In this document: one piece after another, positions 23,302 through 31,632 of the stretch | Layout: each line of letters begins with the position of its first letter | Numbering within the stretch: position 1 is the first letter of the stretch | Assembly: GCA_017994815.1 (NCBI GenBank) | Contig: JAGOJY010000005.1 | Span: 62,001-126,000, forward strand | Direction of reading: 5' to 3' | DNA: 64,000 nt | Source: Acidobacteriota bacterium | Lineage (GTDB): Bacteria; Acidobacteriota; Polarisedimenticolia; J045 | The notes under the pieces: model-generated | The model's database searches: none | Seen by the model: only the letters and a program-made list of their open reading frames with translations | Told to the model about the DNA's origin: nothing | Program-made: the position numbers and the translations under genes

Positions 23302-23810
23302 GGCCGCACCCCCTGCAGCGCCAGCCGGCGGCGCAGGCGCACCCGCGCGCGGTGCAGGATCGCCTTCGCCGTGCCGAGCGGCGCGTCGAGCGCGCGGGCG
23401 ATGTCCTCGTAGGTCCGCCCGTCGATCTCGCGCAGGGCGAGGACCTCGCGGTCGCGGTCGGTCAACTGCTCCAGCGCCAGCCGCACGTGCTCCCGCAGCT
23501 CGCGGCGGGACGTGAACCGTTCGGGGCAATCGCGGTCCGACCGGAGGGAGTCCGGGTCCTCGTCGGAGCAGGGGCGCACCGCGCGCGCCCGCACCCGGTC
23601 GATGGCGAGGTTGTGGACCGTGCGCAGCAGCCAGGCCCGTGCCGGGGGGCCGGCCTCGATCGGTTCGCGGTGCTGCCACATCCTCAAGAAAGCCTCCTGG
23701 ACCACGTCGCGCCCTTCCTCGGGGTCGCGCAGGAGGTGGACCGCCAGGCTGTAGGCCCGGTCCTTCGTCTCCTCGACGGCGGAGCGGAAGGCGTCGGCGT
23801 CCATCTCCAT
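23298..23810 (-). CDS. ECF-type RNA polymerase sigma factor
   Basis: 170 residues with region 2 (YSLAVHLLRDPEEGRDVVQEAFLRMW..REPI, then ARAWLLRTVHNLAIDRVR) and region 4 (LTDRDREVLALREIDGRTYEDIARALDAPLGTAKAILHRARVRLRRRL). This is the standard two-domain ECF layout. It leads a four-gene overlapping operon with its anti-sigma factor, a DUF4252 protein and a membrane protein, so it probably controls an envelope response including its own operon. ATG 23808-23810 is used; ATG 23804 is equally possible. Confidence 0.93.
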   Translation of the reverse strand: MEMDADAFRSAVEETKDRAYSLAVHLLRDPEEGRDVVQEAFLRMWQHREPIEAGPPARAWLLRTVHNLAIDRVRARAVRPCSDEDPDSLRSDRDCPERFTSRRELREHVRLALEQLTDRDREVLALREIDGRTYEDIARALDAPLGTAKAILHRARVRLRRRLALQGVRP

Positions 23811-23977
23811 CTCCAGGAACGGCCCGCGCGGCGGAAGGTTGCGGGCCCTGCGCGGTGTTATCGTGCGGCGCCGCCGGGCCGCGGCGGGCCGCGATCGGCC
23901 GGAAGGCGATCAAGGGGCCGCCAGCGGCCGGTTTGCCGCCGTCAACGGCGCCCGCCACCGGGCGCGGAGGTCGAAAG

Positions 23978-26134
23978 GTGCACCGTCGAGAAACCCTGGC
24001 AACGCTGTGCGTGCTGGCCCTGGTGGCCGCCGTGCCCCACGCGATCGCGCAGGACGCGGCCCGCGGCAAGCGGGCGTACTCCCTCGAGGACCACTACCGG
24101 GTCGTTTCCCCGTCCGGGCTCGACGTGGCGCCGGACGGCCGCCAGTTGGTCTACGCGCTGCAGAGCTTCGACCTCCCGCGCGGCAAGTCGAACAAGGACC
24201 TCTACCGCATCGACGTCGCGGGCGGGGCGCCGCGGCGGCTGACCTGGACCTCGGACCACGACGAGTCCGCGCCGACCTTCTCGCCCGACGGGCGGCAGAT
24301 CACCTTCGTCGCGGCGCGCGAGGACGACACCCCCCAGCTGTGGCTCCTGCCGGCCGACGGCGGCGAGGCGCGCGAGCTGACGAAGCTGTCGACCGGCGTC
24401 TCGGACCCGCTCTGGTCGCCCGACGGCCGCTCGATCGCCTTCGTCAGCGAGGTCTACCCGCGCTGCGGGGCCGACGACGCCTGCAACAAGAAGCTCGACG
24501 AGATGCGCGAGAAGGACCCGCTCGCGGCGCACGTCGCGGACGAGCTGTTCTACCGGCACTGGACGTTCTGGTACGACGGCAAGGTCCAGCACGTGCTGCT
24601 CGTGGACGTCGAGACCGGCAAGGTGCGCGACCTGACGCCCGGCGAGTCCGAGGCGCCGGTGTGGAGCCTGGACGGCTCGGCCGGGTTCGTGTTCTCGCCC
24701 GACGGCAAGGAGCTGGCCTACACCCGCAACCCCGACCCGGCCGAGCGGCGCGCGATGTCCACCAACTCCGACATCTTCGTCGTGCCGGTCGAACCGGCCG
24801 CCGACGGGACCACGCGCCCGGCGAAGAACCTCACGGCGGCGAACCCGGCGTGGGACGGCTCGCCGCGCTACTCGCCCGACGGGCGCTTCCTCGCGTACCG
24901 CCGCCAGGCGCGGGCGGGGGTGGAGTCGGACCTGTTCCGCCTCGCGCTCCTCGACCGCCAGAGCGGCGCGAACCGCCTGCTCGCCGAGTCGTTCCCGAAC
25001 TGGGTGACCGAGATCGCGTGGTCGCGCGACTCGCGCCGGATCGTGTTCGAGGCCGACGAGGCGGGCCAGACGCCGCTCTACGAAGTGGCGCTCGACGGCG
25101 CCGCCCCGCGCAAGCTCGTCGCCTTCGCCTACCTCGACGAGTACCGGCTCGCCCCCGACGGCGGCGCGGTCTACGCCATCCGGCGCGCGATCGGCTCGCC
25201 GGCCGAGGTCTGGGCCTTCGGCACCGGGCCGGGCGCGGCCCCGCGCCGGCTGACGACGCACAACGAGCCGCTCGAGCGCGACGTCGACATCCGCCCCGCG
25301 GAGTCGATCTGGGTCGAGGGTGCCCGCGGGGCCAAGGTGCAGGTCTTCCTCGTCAAGCCGCACGGCTTCGACCCGGCGAAGAAGTACCCCTTGATCCTGA
25401 ACGTCCACGGCGGCCCGGAGATGGCGTGGAGCGACTCGTTCCGCGGCGACTGGCAGGTCTACCCCGGGCTCGGCTACGTCGTGGCGTTCCCCAACCCGCA
25501 CGGATCGACCGGGTACGGCCAGCCCTTCACCGACGCGATCGCGAAAGACTGGAGCGGGCTGGTCTACGAGGACCTGATGAAGGTCACCGACGCCCTGGAG
25601 CAGCTGCCCTACGTGGACCCGAAGCGCATCGGCGCGATGGGCTGGTCGTGGGGCGGCTACATGATGAACTGGATGCAGGGCAACACGAAGCGCTACCGCG
25701 CGCTGGCCTCGATGATGGGGATCTTCGACATCCGCGCGATGCACGAGGCGACCGAGGAGCTGTGGTTCCCGGACGAGGAGTTCGGGCCGCCGACGTGGAA
25801 GAACGAGCAGTACGCGGCGTGGAACCCGGCCGAGCACGTCGCCGCCTTCGCCACGCCCGAGCTGATCATCACCGGCGAGCTGGACTACCGCATCCCGTAC
25901 ACCGAGAGCCTGCGGATGTTCACCGCGCTGCGCCGGCAGGGGGTGCCGTCGCGGCTGATCGTGCTGCCGAACTCGGGGCACTGGCCCTCGTGGTACGAGA
26001 TGGCGCTGTACTACACCGCGCACCTGGAGTGGTTCCACGAGTACCTCGGCGGCGGCGCGCCGCCGTGGACCACGCGCGAGTTCGCCGACGGCGCCGTGTT
26101 CGACCCGGAGACCGGCCAGCGCCGCGCCCCGTGA
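23978..26134 (+). CDS. S9-family serine peptidase (acylaminoacyl/dipeptidyl peptidase type)
   Basis: 718 residues from GTG 23978, with GGAGG upstream and a signal peptide ending near AIAQ. Residues about 35-460 form a WD40-like beta propeller with repeated SPDGR units. The C-terminal alpha/beta hydrolase has Ser557 in GWSWGGY, Asp636 in GELDYRIP and His668 in NSGHWPSW, a complete catalytic triad. The enzyme should be an exported oligopeptidase that trims short peptides, compatible with the OPT peptide transporter further along. Divergent from the sigma operon. Confidence 0.92.
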   Translation: MHRRETLATLCVLALVAAVPHAIAQDAARGKRAYSLEDHYRVVSPSGLDVAPDGRQLVYALQSFDLPRGKSNKDLYRIDVAGGAPRRLTWTSDHDESAPTFSPDGRQITFVAAREDDTPQLWLLPADGGEARELTKLSTGVSDPLWSPDGRSIAFVSEVYPRCGADDACNKKLDEMREKDPLAAHVADELFYRHWTFWYDGKVQHVLLVDVETGKVRDLTPGESEAPVWSLDGSAGFVFSPDGKELAYTRNPDPAERRAMSTNSDIFVVPVEPAADGTTRPAKNLTAANPAWDGSPRYSPDGRFLAYRRQARAGVESDLFRLALLDRQSGANRLLAESFPNWVTEIAWSRDSRRIVFEADEAGQTPLYEVALDGAAPRKLVAFAYLDEYRLAPDGGAVYAIRRAIGSPAEVWAFGTGPGAAPRRLTTHNEPLERDVDIRPAESIWVEGARGAKVQVFLVKPHGFDPAKKYPLILNVHGGPEMAWSDSFRGDWQVYPGLGYVVAFPNPHGSTGYGQPFTDAIAKDWSGLVYEDLMKVTDALEQLPYVDPKRIGAMGWSWGGYMMNWMQGNTKRYRALASMMGIFDIRAMHEATEELWFPDEEFGPPTWKNEQYAAWNPAEHVAAFATPELIITGELDYRIPYTESLRMFTALRRQGVPSRLIVLPNSGHWPSWYEMALYYTAHLEWFHEYLGGGAPPWTTREFADGAVFDPETGQRRAP

Positions 26135-26149
26135 CCTCCGGGCACGCCG

Positions 26150-26177
26150 TTGCCGGTTGGAAAAAAACGGCTATGGT
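26150..26177 (+). promoter_or_regulatory. Candidate sigma-70-type promoter of the peroxiredoxin gene
   Basis: TTGCCG (26150-26155), a 16-base spacer containing an A7 run, then TATGGT (26172-26177). It lies in the gap after the peptidase stop, about 100 bases ahead of the peroxiredoxin start. The A-run stands out against the GC-rich background. Confidence 0.55.
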
Positions 26178-26279
26178 GTCCGCTCCACTCGGTAGGCGGG
26201 GGCTGGTCCCCGCACGATCCAGGGTCCGGCCGGACGGGCGGTGGCCCCGCCCGGCCGCGAAGCGCGAAGGGAGAGTGGC

Positions 26280-26756
26280 ATGCCGATCGCCGTGGGAACC
26301 AAGGCTCCTGACTTCCAGCTCAAGACCAAGACCGCCGAGGGCGTGTCGCAGGTCAAGCTGAGCGACAACTTCGGGAAGAAGAAGACCGTCGTGCTGTTCT
26401 TCCCGCTCGCCTTCACCGGCGTGTGCACCAAGGAGATGTGCCAGGTGTCGGCCGGGTTGAACGCCTACGACCAGCTCGACGCCGACGTCATCGGCGTCAG
26501 CGTGGACAGCCCGTTCGCGCAGGAAGCCTGGGCCAAGCAGGAGAACATCAAGATCAAGCTCGCCTCGGACTTGAACAAGACCGCGGCGCACGACTACGGC
26601 GTCCTGCTGCCGGACCTCGGCGGGCTCGGCGCCACCGCGGCGCGGGCGGCGTTCGTGATCGACAAGACCGGCGTCGTGCGCTACGCCGAGCAGACGCCGA
26701 CGCCCGGCGACCTGCCGGACTTCAACGCGATCCGGAAAGCGCTGGAACAGATCTGA
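26280..26756 (+). CDS. Peroxiredoxin (AhpC/TSA family)
   Basis: 158 residues with the thioredoxin-like peroxiredoxin fold. The active-site motif is PLAFTGVC, giving peroxidatic Cys49 with Thr46, and a second Cys at 54 (CTKEMC) could resolve it. Only these two cysteines are visible. The length and the FTGVCTKEMC signature resemble the AhpE/BCP-like group. It reduces peroxides using thioredoxin or a related donor, in the cytoplasm (no signal peptide). ATG 26280 is preceded by GGGAGAG; it appears monocistronic with its own promoter. Confidence 0.92.
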   Translation: MPIAVGTKAPDFQLKTKTAEGVSQVKLSDNFGKKKTVVLFFPLAFTGVCTKEMCQVSAGLNAYDQLDADVIGVSVDSPFAQEAWAKQENIKIKLASDLNKTAAHDYGVLLPDLGGLGATAARAAFVIDKTGVVRYAEQTPTPGDLPDFNAIRKALEQI

Positions 26757-26771
26757 CCCGCTGAGATTGCC

Positions 26772-26799
26772 GGCGGGGGCGCTGGTCGGCGCCCCCGCC
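26772..26799 (+). terminator. GC-rich hairpin after the peroxiredoxin gene
   Basis: Perfect 11-bp stem (GGCGGGGGCGC / GCGCCCCCGCC) with a 6-base loop, 16 bases past the peroxiredoxin stop. No T-run follows, so it is only a probable terminator or mRNA 3'-end stabiliser. Confidence 0.45.
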
Positions 26800-27037
26800 G
26801 CGGGGAGTGTGGGAGAGAGGTGGTCATCTCCTCGGTGCCCCGCAAAGTAACGCTGATCCCGCCCGTGGCGCCCGTTCCGGCGCGCCGCCGCGCTGCCGAT
26901 CGCGCAACAAACTCCTTGCAGTCCTGAGAACGGATCGCCGCTCAGCACCTTGCGCGCGTTGTCGCGGCGGGCCGGCCGGCGTTTATGTACCCCGTGGGGC
27001 CGCGGGACGCGGCCCGCTGCCGACCGGAGGCGGGGAC

Positions 27038-28216
27038 ATGCCGGCGGGAGAAAGCTCGAGAACGGCCGTCGCGGACCACCTCAAGCGGTTGCGGGGTGTC
27101 CTCGGCTGGACGCTGGACGATCTCGCGGGGCGCGCGCGCGAGGAAGGGCTCGCGATCAGCACCAGCACGCTCAGCCGGCTCGAGCGCGGCAAGACCGCAC
27201 TGCCGTTCGAGACGGTCGTGGTGCTCGCGCGCTGCCTCGGCACGCCGCTCGGCCACCTCGAGGACGCGGTGCGCGCCTCGCGCGGGCGGCACGCGGTCCA
27301 CGTGGACGGCGCCGACTTCGACGCCTTGATCGCGGAGGGGAACAGCCTCGCCCGCTCCGGCGCGATCGAGCGCGCGCTCGATCACTTCGAGGCCGCGCAC
27401 GACTGGCTCGCTTCCCGGCCCGACCTCGCCGGCCGCGAGGAGATGCTGGCCAAGACGCTGATCTACCTGGCGGAGGGGCACCGCCGGCTGCGCCGCTTCG
27501 AGGTCGCGCAGGCCCGGGCCGCCGAGGTGCTGAACCTCCCCGGCTGCTCGCTCGACAACCGCCTGCGGGCAGTCCTGATCCACGCCTCGATCGCGCGCAA
27601 CCGCGGCCACGCGTACAAGGCGCGGCTCTACGCGCGCCACGCGGAGGAGCTGCTGCCGCAGGCCGGTCCCGCGGCGCAGGCGTACGCCCACGGCGTGCTC
27701 GGCTTCACGCGGCTGGAGCTGGGGGAGCTGGACGCGGCGGTGCGCCTGCTGGAGTCGGCGCGCGCGCGGTACACCGAACTGGGCAACGAGCTGGAGGCGT
27801 GCCGCATGGCGGTCCAGCTCGGCTTCTGCCACCACCGGCTGGGCCACCCGGCGGCCGGTTGGTCGATGGTCCGGCAGGGCTACGAGGCCGCGCGCGGCGC
27901 GGGCTGGTACGAGTGCGCGACCAGCGCCCTGCTGCGGATGGGGGAGATGGCGCGCGCCGACGGCCGGCCGGAGGTCGCGGTCGAGCACTTCGAGCTGGCG
28001 GCCGCGATCGCCGCGCGCCACAGCTACCCGCTGCAGGGATTCCTCGCGTGGCACGGCATCTGGCAGATCGCGCGCGCCGGCGCGGACGCCGAGGCGGAGG
28101 CGCGCGTCGCGCGCGTGCTCCGGCGGCTGCTGCGCAAGCTGGCGCCCGACTTCCCCGAGGCGAGGGAGTTCCTCGACGCCGGGTGCGCGCGGCCGGAGGA
28201 GGGGAGGCGCCCATGA
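27038..28216 (+). CDS. XRE-family regulator with TPR-like domain
   Basis: 392 residues. The N-terminal helix-turn-helix (about 10-70: HLKRLRGVLGWTLDDLAGRA, STSTLSRLERGKTALPFETV) is of Cro/C1 type. Residues about 95-380 are all-helical, with TPR-like repeats (for example ALDHFEAAHDWL, AYAHGVLGFTRLELGELDAAV). This architecture resembles regulators whose TPR half binds a peptide or protein. CGGAGG precedes the ATG by 7 bases. The stop overlaps the start of a secreted protein gene (ATGA), which may be its partner or effector. Confidence 0.83.
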   Translation: MPAGESSRTAVADHLKRLRGVLGWTLDDLAGRAREEGLAISTSTLSRLERGKTALPFETVVVLARCLGTPLGHLEDAVRASRGRHAVHVDGADFDALIAEGNSLARSGAIERALDHFEAAHDWLASRPDLAGREEMLAKTLIYLAEGHRRLRRFEVAQARAAEVLNLPGCSLDNRLRAVLIHASIARNRGHAYKARLYARHAEELLPQAGPAAQAYAHGVLGFTRLELGELDAAVRLLESARARYTELGNELEACRMAVQLGFCHHRLGHPAAGWSMVRQGYEAARGAGWYECATSALLRMGEMARADGRPEVAVEHFELAAAIAARHSYPLQGFLAWHGIWQIARAGADAEAEARVARVLRRLLRKLAPDFPEAREFLDAGCARPEEGRRP

Positions 28217-29094
28217 CGCCCCGCACATCAACTTGGAGCTGGCCCGCCGCCCTTCTCGCTGCCGCCCTGCTCGCGCCCGCACCGGCGCCCGCCGAGATCT
28301 CGGCCGAGCTTTCGGGGCTGTCGCTGCTGCTGCCCGGCGGCGACAACGGCGAGCCGTGGCCGACCGTGCGCCCCGGCGCCGACCGCTCGCGCATCCTCAA
28401 CGAGTTCGGCGGTGACAACGGCGACGGGTTCCCCGCGATCGGGATCAACCCGCGGACCCGCGAGCCCGAGGCGGCCTGGGCCTTTTGGGACGGCCACGAC
28501 CACGAGATCGTCGTCTCGCGCTGGGACGGCATGCGCTGGACGGCCTTCCGGCAGCTCACGAACAACGACGTGGAGGATCTCGACCCGGCACTGGAGTTCA
28601 CGGCGTCGGGCGACCGGCGCTTCTCGTGGTGGCGCAGCGACGTCGCGGGGCCGCGCATCCTGTACATGGAGGACATGCAGGGGCTCGGCTCGCCCGAGGA
28701 GAACGTCAGCGACGAGGCCGTCGCCTCCGCCCGGCCCGGGATCGCGATCTTCGCCGGCCTGCCGCGCGTCGCGTACCAGGCGGGGCCGCCGGGCAACCAG
28801 GACGTCGTCGTCGCCCGGCGCGACGGGGACTGGAAGCGCGAGACGCTTTTCAGGACGGACTACCTGGGACCGCACGGCGATGGCGACATCGACGTGCAGG
28901 TCCATGTGGCAGGCGGCGAACTGTGGGTGGACTGGATCAATCGCGACGGTCAAATCGCGTATCGCTACCTTGGCGACAGCGGCTGGCTCGGGGTCGAGTA
29001 CGAAAGCTACGAATGGGACGCTTCGGTCGGCGTCACTGAAGAAATCGCGCGGGAGTTCGCGCGCCGGCGGATCCGCGACCGCGTCATGCGCTAG
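28213..29094 (+). CDS. Secreted protein of unknown function, coupled to the XRE-TPR gene
   Basis: 293 residues with a signal peptide (PAALLAAALLAPAPAPA). The body has repeated short beta-strand blocks such as GFPAIGINPRTREPEAAWAFWDG, ALEFTASGDRRFSWWR and RPGIAIFAGLPRVAYQAG, and ends with a helical basic tail. The alternating strand/turn pattern suggests a beta-propeller or sialidase-like fold, but no catalytic motif is recognised. Translationally coupled to the upstream regulator; converges on the next gene with a 6-base gap. Confidence 0.75.
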   Translation: MTPRTSTWSWPAALLAAALLAPAPAPAEISAELSGLSLLLPGGDNGEPWPTVRPGADRSRILNEFGGDNGDGFPAIGINPRTREPEAAWAFWDGHDHEIVVSRWDGMRWTAFRQLTNNDVEDLDPALEFTASGDRRFSWWRSDVAGPRILYMEDMQGLGSPEENVSDEAVASARPGIAIFAGLPRVAYQAGPPGNQDVVVARRDGDWKRETLFRTDYLGPHGDGDIDVQVHVAGGELWVDWINRDGQIAYRYLGDSGWLGVEYESYEWDASVGVTEEIAREFARRRIRDRVMR

Positions 29095-29100
29095 CGCGGA

Positions 29101-31458
29101 TCAGGGAAGGGGCTCGCAGAGGTCGCCGACGCCGTCGCCGTCGCTGTCGAGCTGCTGCGGGTCGAAGAACTCGGGGCAGACGTCGCACGCCCCGCCCACG
29201 CCGTCGTTGTCGAAGTCGTCCTGCATCGGGTTCGGGACGCCGGGGCAGTTGTCGGCGATCCCGCACGCGCCCTCGGACGCGACGAGGCCGAGCGCCAGCG
29301 CCGTGCTCAGGACGCAGCCGCGCACGAGCTGCCGCGACAGCGGCGCGAGGTGCGGCACGTCCGGGCCGGTGAGCTGGCGGAACAGGGCGCACGAGGTGGC
29401 CGCGGCGTCGCGCACGCGCCCGGCTTCCCACGCCGCGCGCGCGCGGCGCGCCGCGGCGAGCAGGCGCGCGTTCGCACCGGGATCGTCGCTCAGCGCCAGC
29501 TCGAGATGCGCTTCCAGGTCGTCGAAGCCGCGGCAGGCGGGGGCGTAGTAGGTGAGCAGCCAACCGTCCGCGCCGGGTATTCCGTCCAACTCCCGGTCCG
29601 AGCGGGACTCCGGCTGGGTCCACGTGACGACGTGCCGGCCGGGCGAGCCGATCGACCACGGGTCGGCCACGCGGCCCGCGCGCTCCGTCGCCGCGTCCGC
29701 GATCCGGTGGTACTCCATCCACGGCGCCTTGCGCGCGTAGCACTCGGTCGCGACGTCGTTGTGCCACGAGATGAAGCGCTCCGAGACCGACGCGTCGTAG
29801 TCGAAGTCGTTCCAGTGCGTCCAGCCGATCTCCCGCGTCTGGCCGCCCGCGAGGTCGTGGTAGCCCAGCCTCTGCTCCCAGCCCCCGTCGATCTCCCAGA
29901 CGAGGTGCCGCCCCTGCAGCACCTCGGGCGAGCCCGGCACGTCCACGACACGCGTCGTGCCGGCGGCGAAGTCGCGCAGCGTGCAGGGGCCGGCGGTCGT
30001 GTCGGACCAGATCAGGCGATCCCCGTCCACGCGCCACGTGTACAGCGCCGTCGAGAAGACCGCGGGCTCGGCGCCGCCGACGTAGAGCGCGGCCATCCAC
30101 GTGCGCCCGTCGAGCTTCGGCAGGGCGATCGTGACCAGGTCGCCGCCGCCGCTCCAGAGGTCGAGCGAGAAGCGGGATTTCAGGCCCGTGTTGTGCGGGC
30201 CGGGGTCGCCGGCGAGGGAGTACCAGCGCAGGACCGTGTCGTCGAGCGTCCCGTCGCCGTCGAGGTCCTCGTTCTGCTCGGACTCCGTGGTCAGGAAGAA
30301 CAGCGCCGTGCGTCCGGGGCGGTAGTCGTGACCGACGCTGCGGGTGTGGATCAACTCCCCGCTGCGGACGTCAAGGACCTGCACGATGGTGTCCGCGCGG
30401 TCGCCGTCGCCGTTGCAGTCCTCGCGCAGGGTCTTTTCCTCGATGCCGAACACGACCCAGGGGTCCAACACGCGCGGGTACCAGTCGGCGAGGAACGGTC
30501 CGTCGCGCTCGCCCGTGGACAGGCGGTACCAGTAGACGAGGCGATCCTTCGCGTCGCCGTCCCCGTTGCGGTCGCGCTTTTCGTCCCGCTCGTCGGTCAG
30601 CCAGGCGACGAGATCTCCATCCATCGCCCACTCCTCGATGGTGTCGATCATCGTCGCGTCGCCGCCGCCGATCCGCGCGACGAACAGGATCCGGTCGTTG
30701 GTCGAGCCGTTGCCGTTGAGGTCCTCGCCCGACTGGAACTCCATCATGTCGTAGACGAGCCGGTTCCCCTCGACCCGCTGCCGGTCGTTGTTGTAGCAGC
30801 CCTGCAGCCGGGTCGTGACGAGCGCGCCGTCCGGATCGGGCAGGCAGTCCGCCGCGCGTGCCGCGGACGGCGCGGGAGAAGCGGGCGTCACCCACTCGGC
30901 CGCCGCCGAACCGTCCGCCTCGGTCCAGGTCGCGAAGTAGAAGATCCGCGCCGCGTCGCGCGGCGGATCGCCGGCGCCGGCCAGCCGGATCGTCAGCGTC
31001 GCCGGGTCGCCGCTGCCCTCGGGGATGTCCTGCACGCGGCCGTCGATCGTCCACGCGACGGCGTGCAACTGCACGTCGCGCGCGCCCGCCGCCGCGACGT
31101 TCTGCAGCACGGGCCGCCGCGCGTCGTCTTCGACGAGGCGGAACCGCGATCGGCCGTCGTTCTCGAACGACTGCGCGAGCCGCCGCAGCGCCGCGCGCCC
31201 TCCCGGGTCGATCGTGGCGCGCAGCCCGCCCGAGCCGATCCGCGCCGCCGCCTCGCCCGCCGCGAGCACGGGGTCGTCGGGCAGCGGCGGGTCGAACCGC
31301 AGCGGCCCGCGCGCGTCGAGCAGGAGCCGGTCGTCGCCGAGGTGGAGGATCGAAGCCAGCGGAAGGGGCGGTGCGGCATCCTCGATCGCCGGCGTGACCG
31401 CCGCGACGATCAACGAGCACGACAGGGCGGCCGAACGAAAACACCCCCGGCGTCCCAT
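29101..31458 (-). CDS. Large secreted protein with calcium-binding (thrombospondin type 3-like) motifs
   Basis: 785 residues beginning with a signal-like segment (CFRSAALSCSLIVAAVTPA). The middle (about 260-560) has at least four D-x-N/D-G-x-G-x-x-x-D loops (DLNGNGSTND, DRNGDGDAKD, DCNGDGDRAD, DLDGDGTLDD) set in repeats with a WYS/WYR-type strand, as in a beta propeller with calcium loops. The C-terminus has DNCPGVPNPMQDDFDNDGVG and a second DSDGDGVGDLCE, the thrombospondin type 3 consensus. Probably a surface or secreted calcium-stabilised protein. No enzyme motif recognised. ATG 31458 begins the signal peptide. Confidence 0.78.
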   Translation of the reverse strand: MGRRGCFRSAALSCSLIVAAVTPAIEDAAPPLPLASILHLGDDRLLLDARGPLRFDPPLPDDPVLAAGEAAARIGSGGLRATIDPGGRAALRRLAQSFENDGRSRFRLVEDDARRPVLQNVAAAGARDVQLHAVAWTIDGRVQDIPEGSGDPATLTIRLAGAGDPPRDAARIFYFATWTEADGSAAAEWVTPASPAPSAARAADCLPDPDGALVTTRLQGCYNNDRQRVEGNRLVYDMMEFQSGEDLNGNGSTNDRILFVARIGGGDATMIDTIEEWAMDGDLVAWLTDERDEKRDRNGDGDAKDRLVYWYRLSTGERDGPFLADWYPRVLDPWVVFGIEEKTLREDCNGDGDRADTIVQVLDVRSGELIHTRSVGHDYRPGRTALFFLTTESEQNEDLDGDGTLDDTVLRWYSLAGDPGPHNTGLKSRFSLDLWSGGGDLVTIALPKLDGRTWMAALYVGGAEPAVFSTALYTWRVDGDRLIWSDTTAGPCTLRDFAAGTTRVVDVPGSPEVLQGRHLVWEIDGGWEQRLGYHDLAGGQTREIGWTHWNDFDYDASVSERFISWHNDVATECYARKAPWMEYHRIADAATERAGRVADPWSIGSPGRHVVTWTQPESRSDRELDGIPGADGWLLTYYAPACRGFDDLEAHLELALSDDPGANARLLAAARRARAAWEAGRVRDAAATSCALFRQLTGPDVPHLAPLSRQLVRGCVLSTALALGLVASEGACGIADNCPGVPNPMQDDFDNDGVGGACDVCPEFFDPQQLDSDGDGVGDLCEPLP

Positions 31459-31574
31459 GGACGAACCTCCCAAGCCCGAAACGCCGCCTGGTTCAAGAGT
31501 ATACGGCGACGGAGGACCTCGGTGCCTCGGCCGGTCGGACCACGAGCAGGAACGCGCGAGCCTGGGCGAACATC

Positions 31575-31608
31575 CGAGTACGGTCGAACAACTGTTCGAC
31601 CGTACTCG
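31575..31608. repeat. Perfect 34-nt palindrome with SOS-box-like core
   Basis: Two 16-base arms (CGAGTACGGTCGAACA and its exact complement) separated by AC. Bases 31584-31599 read TCGAAC-N4-GTTCGA, the LexA-box form known from Actinobacteria. The symmetry continues to 20-base arms with one mismatch (31571-31612). It lies 117 bases upstream of the start at 31458 and 25 bases after the OPT gene stop. No T-run follows on either strand. Confidence 0.8.
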
Positions 31609-31632
31609 AATGTGACTTTTCGAGCTCACGCT

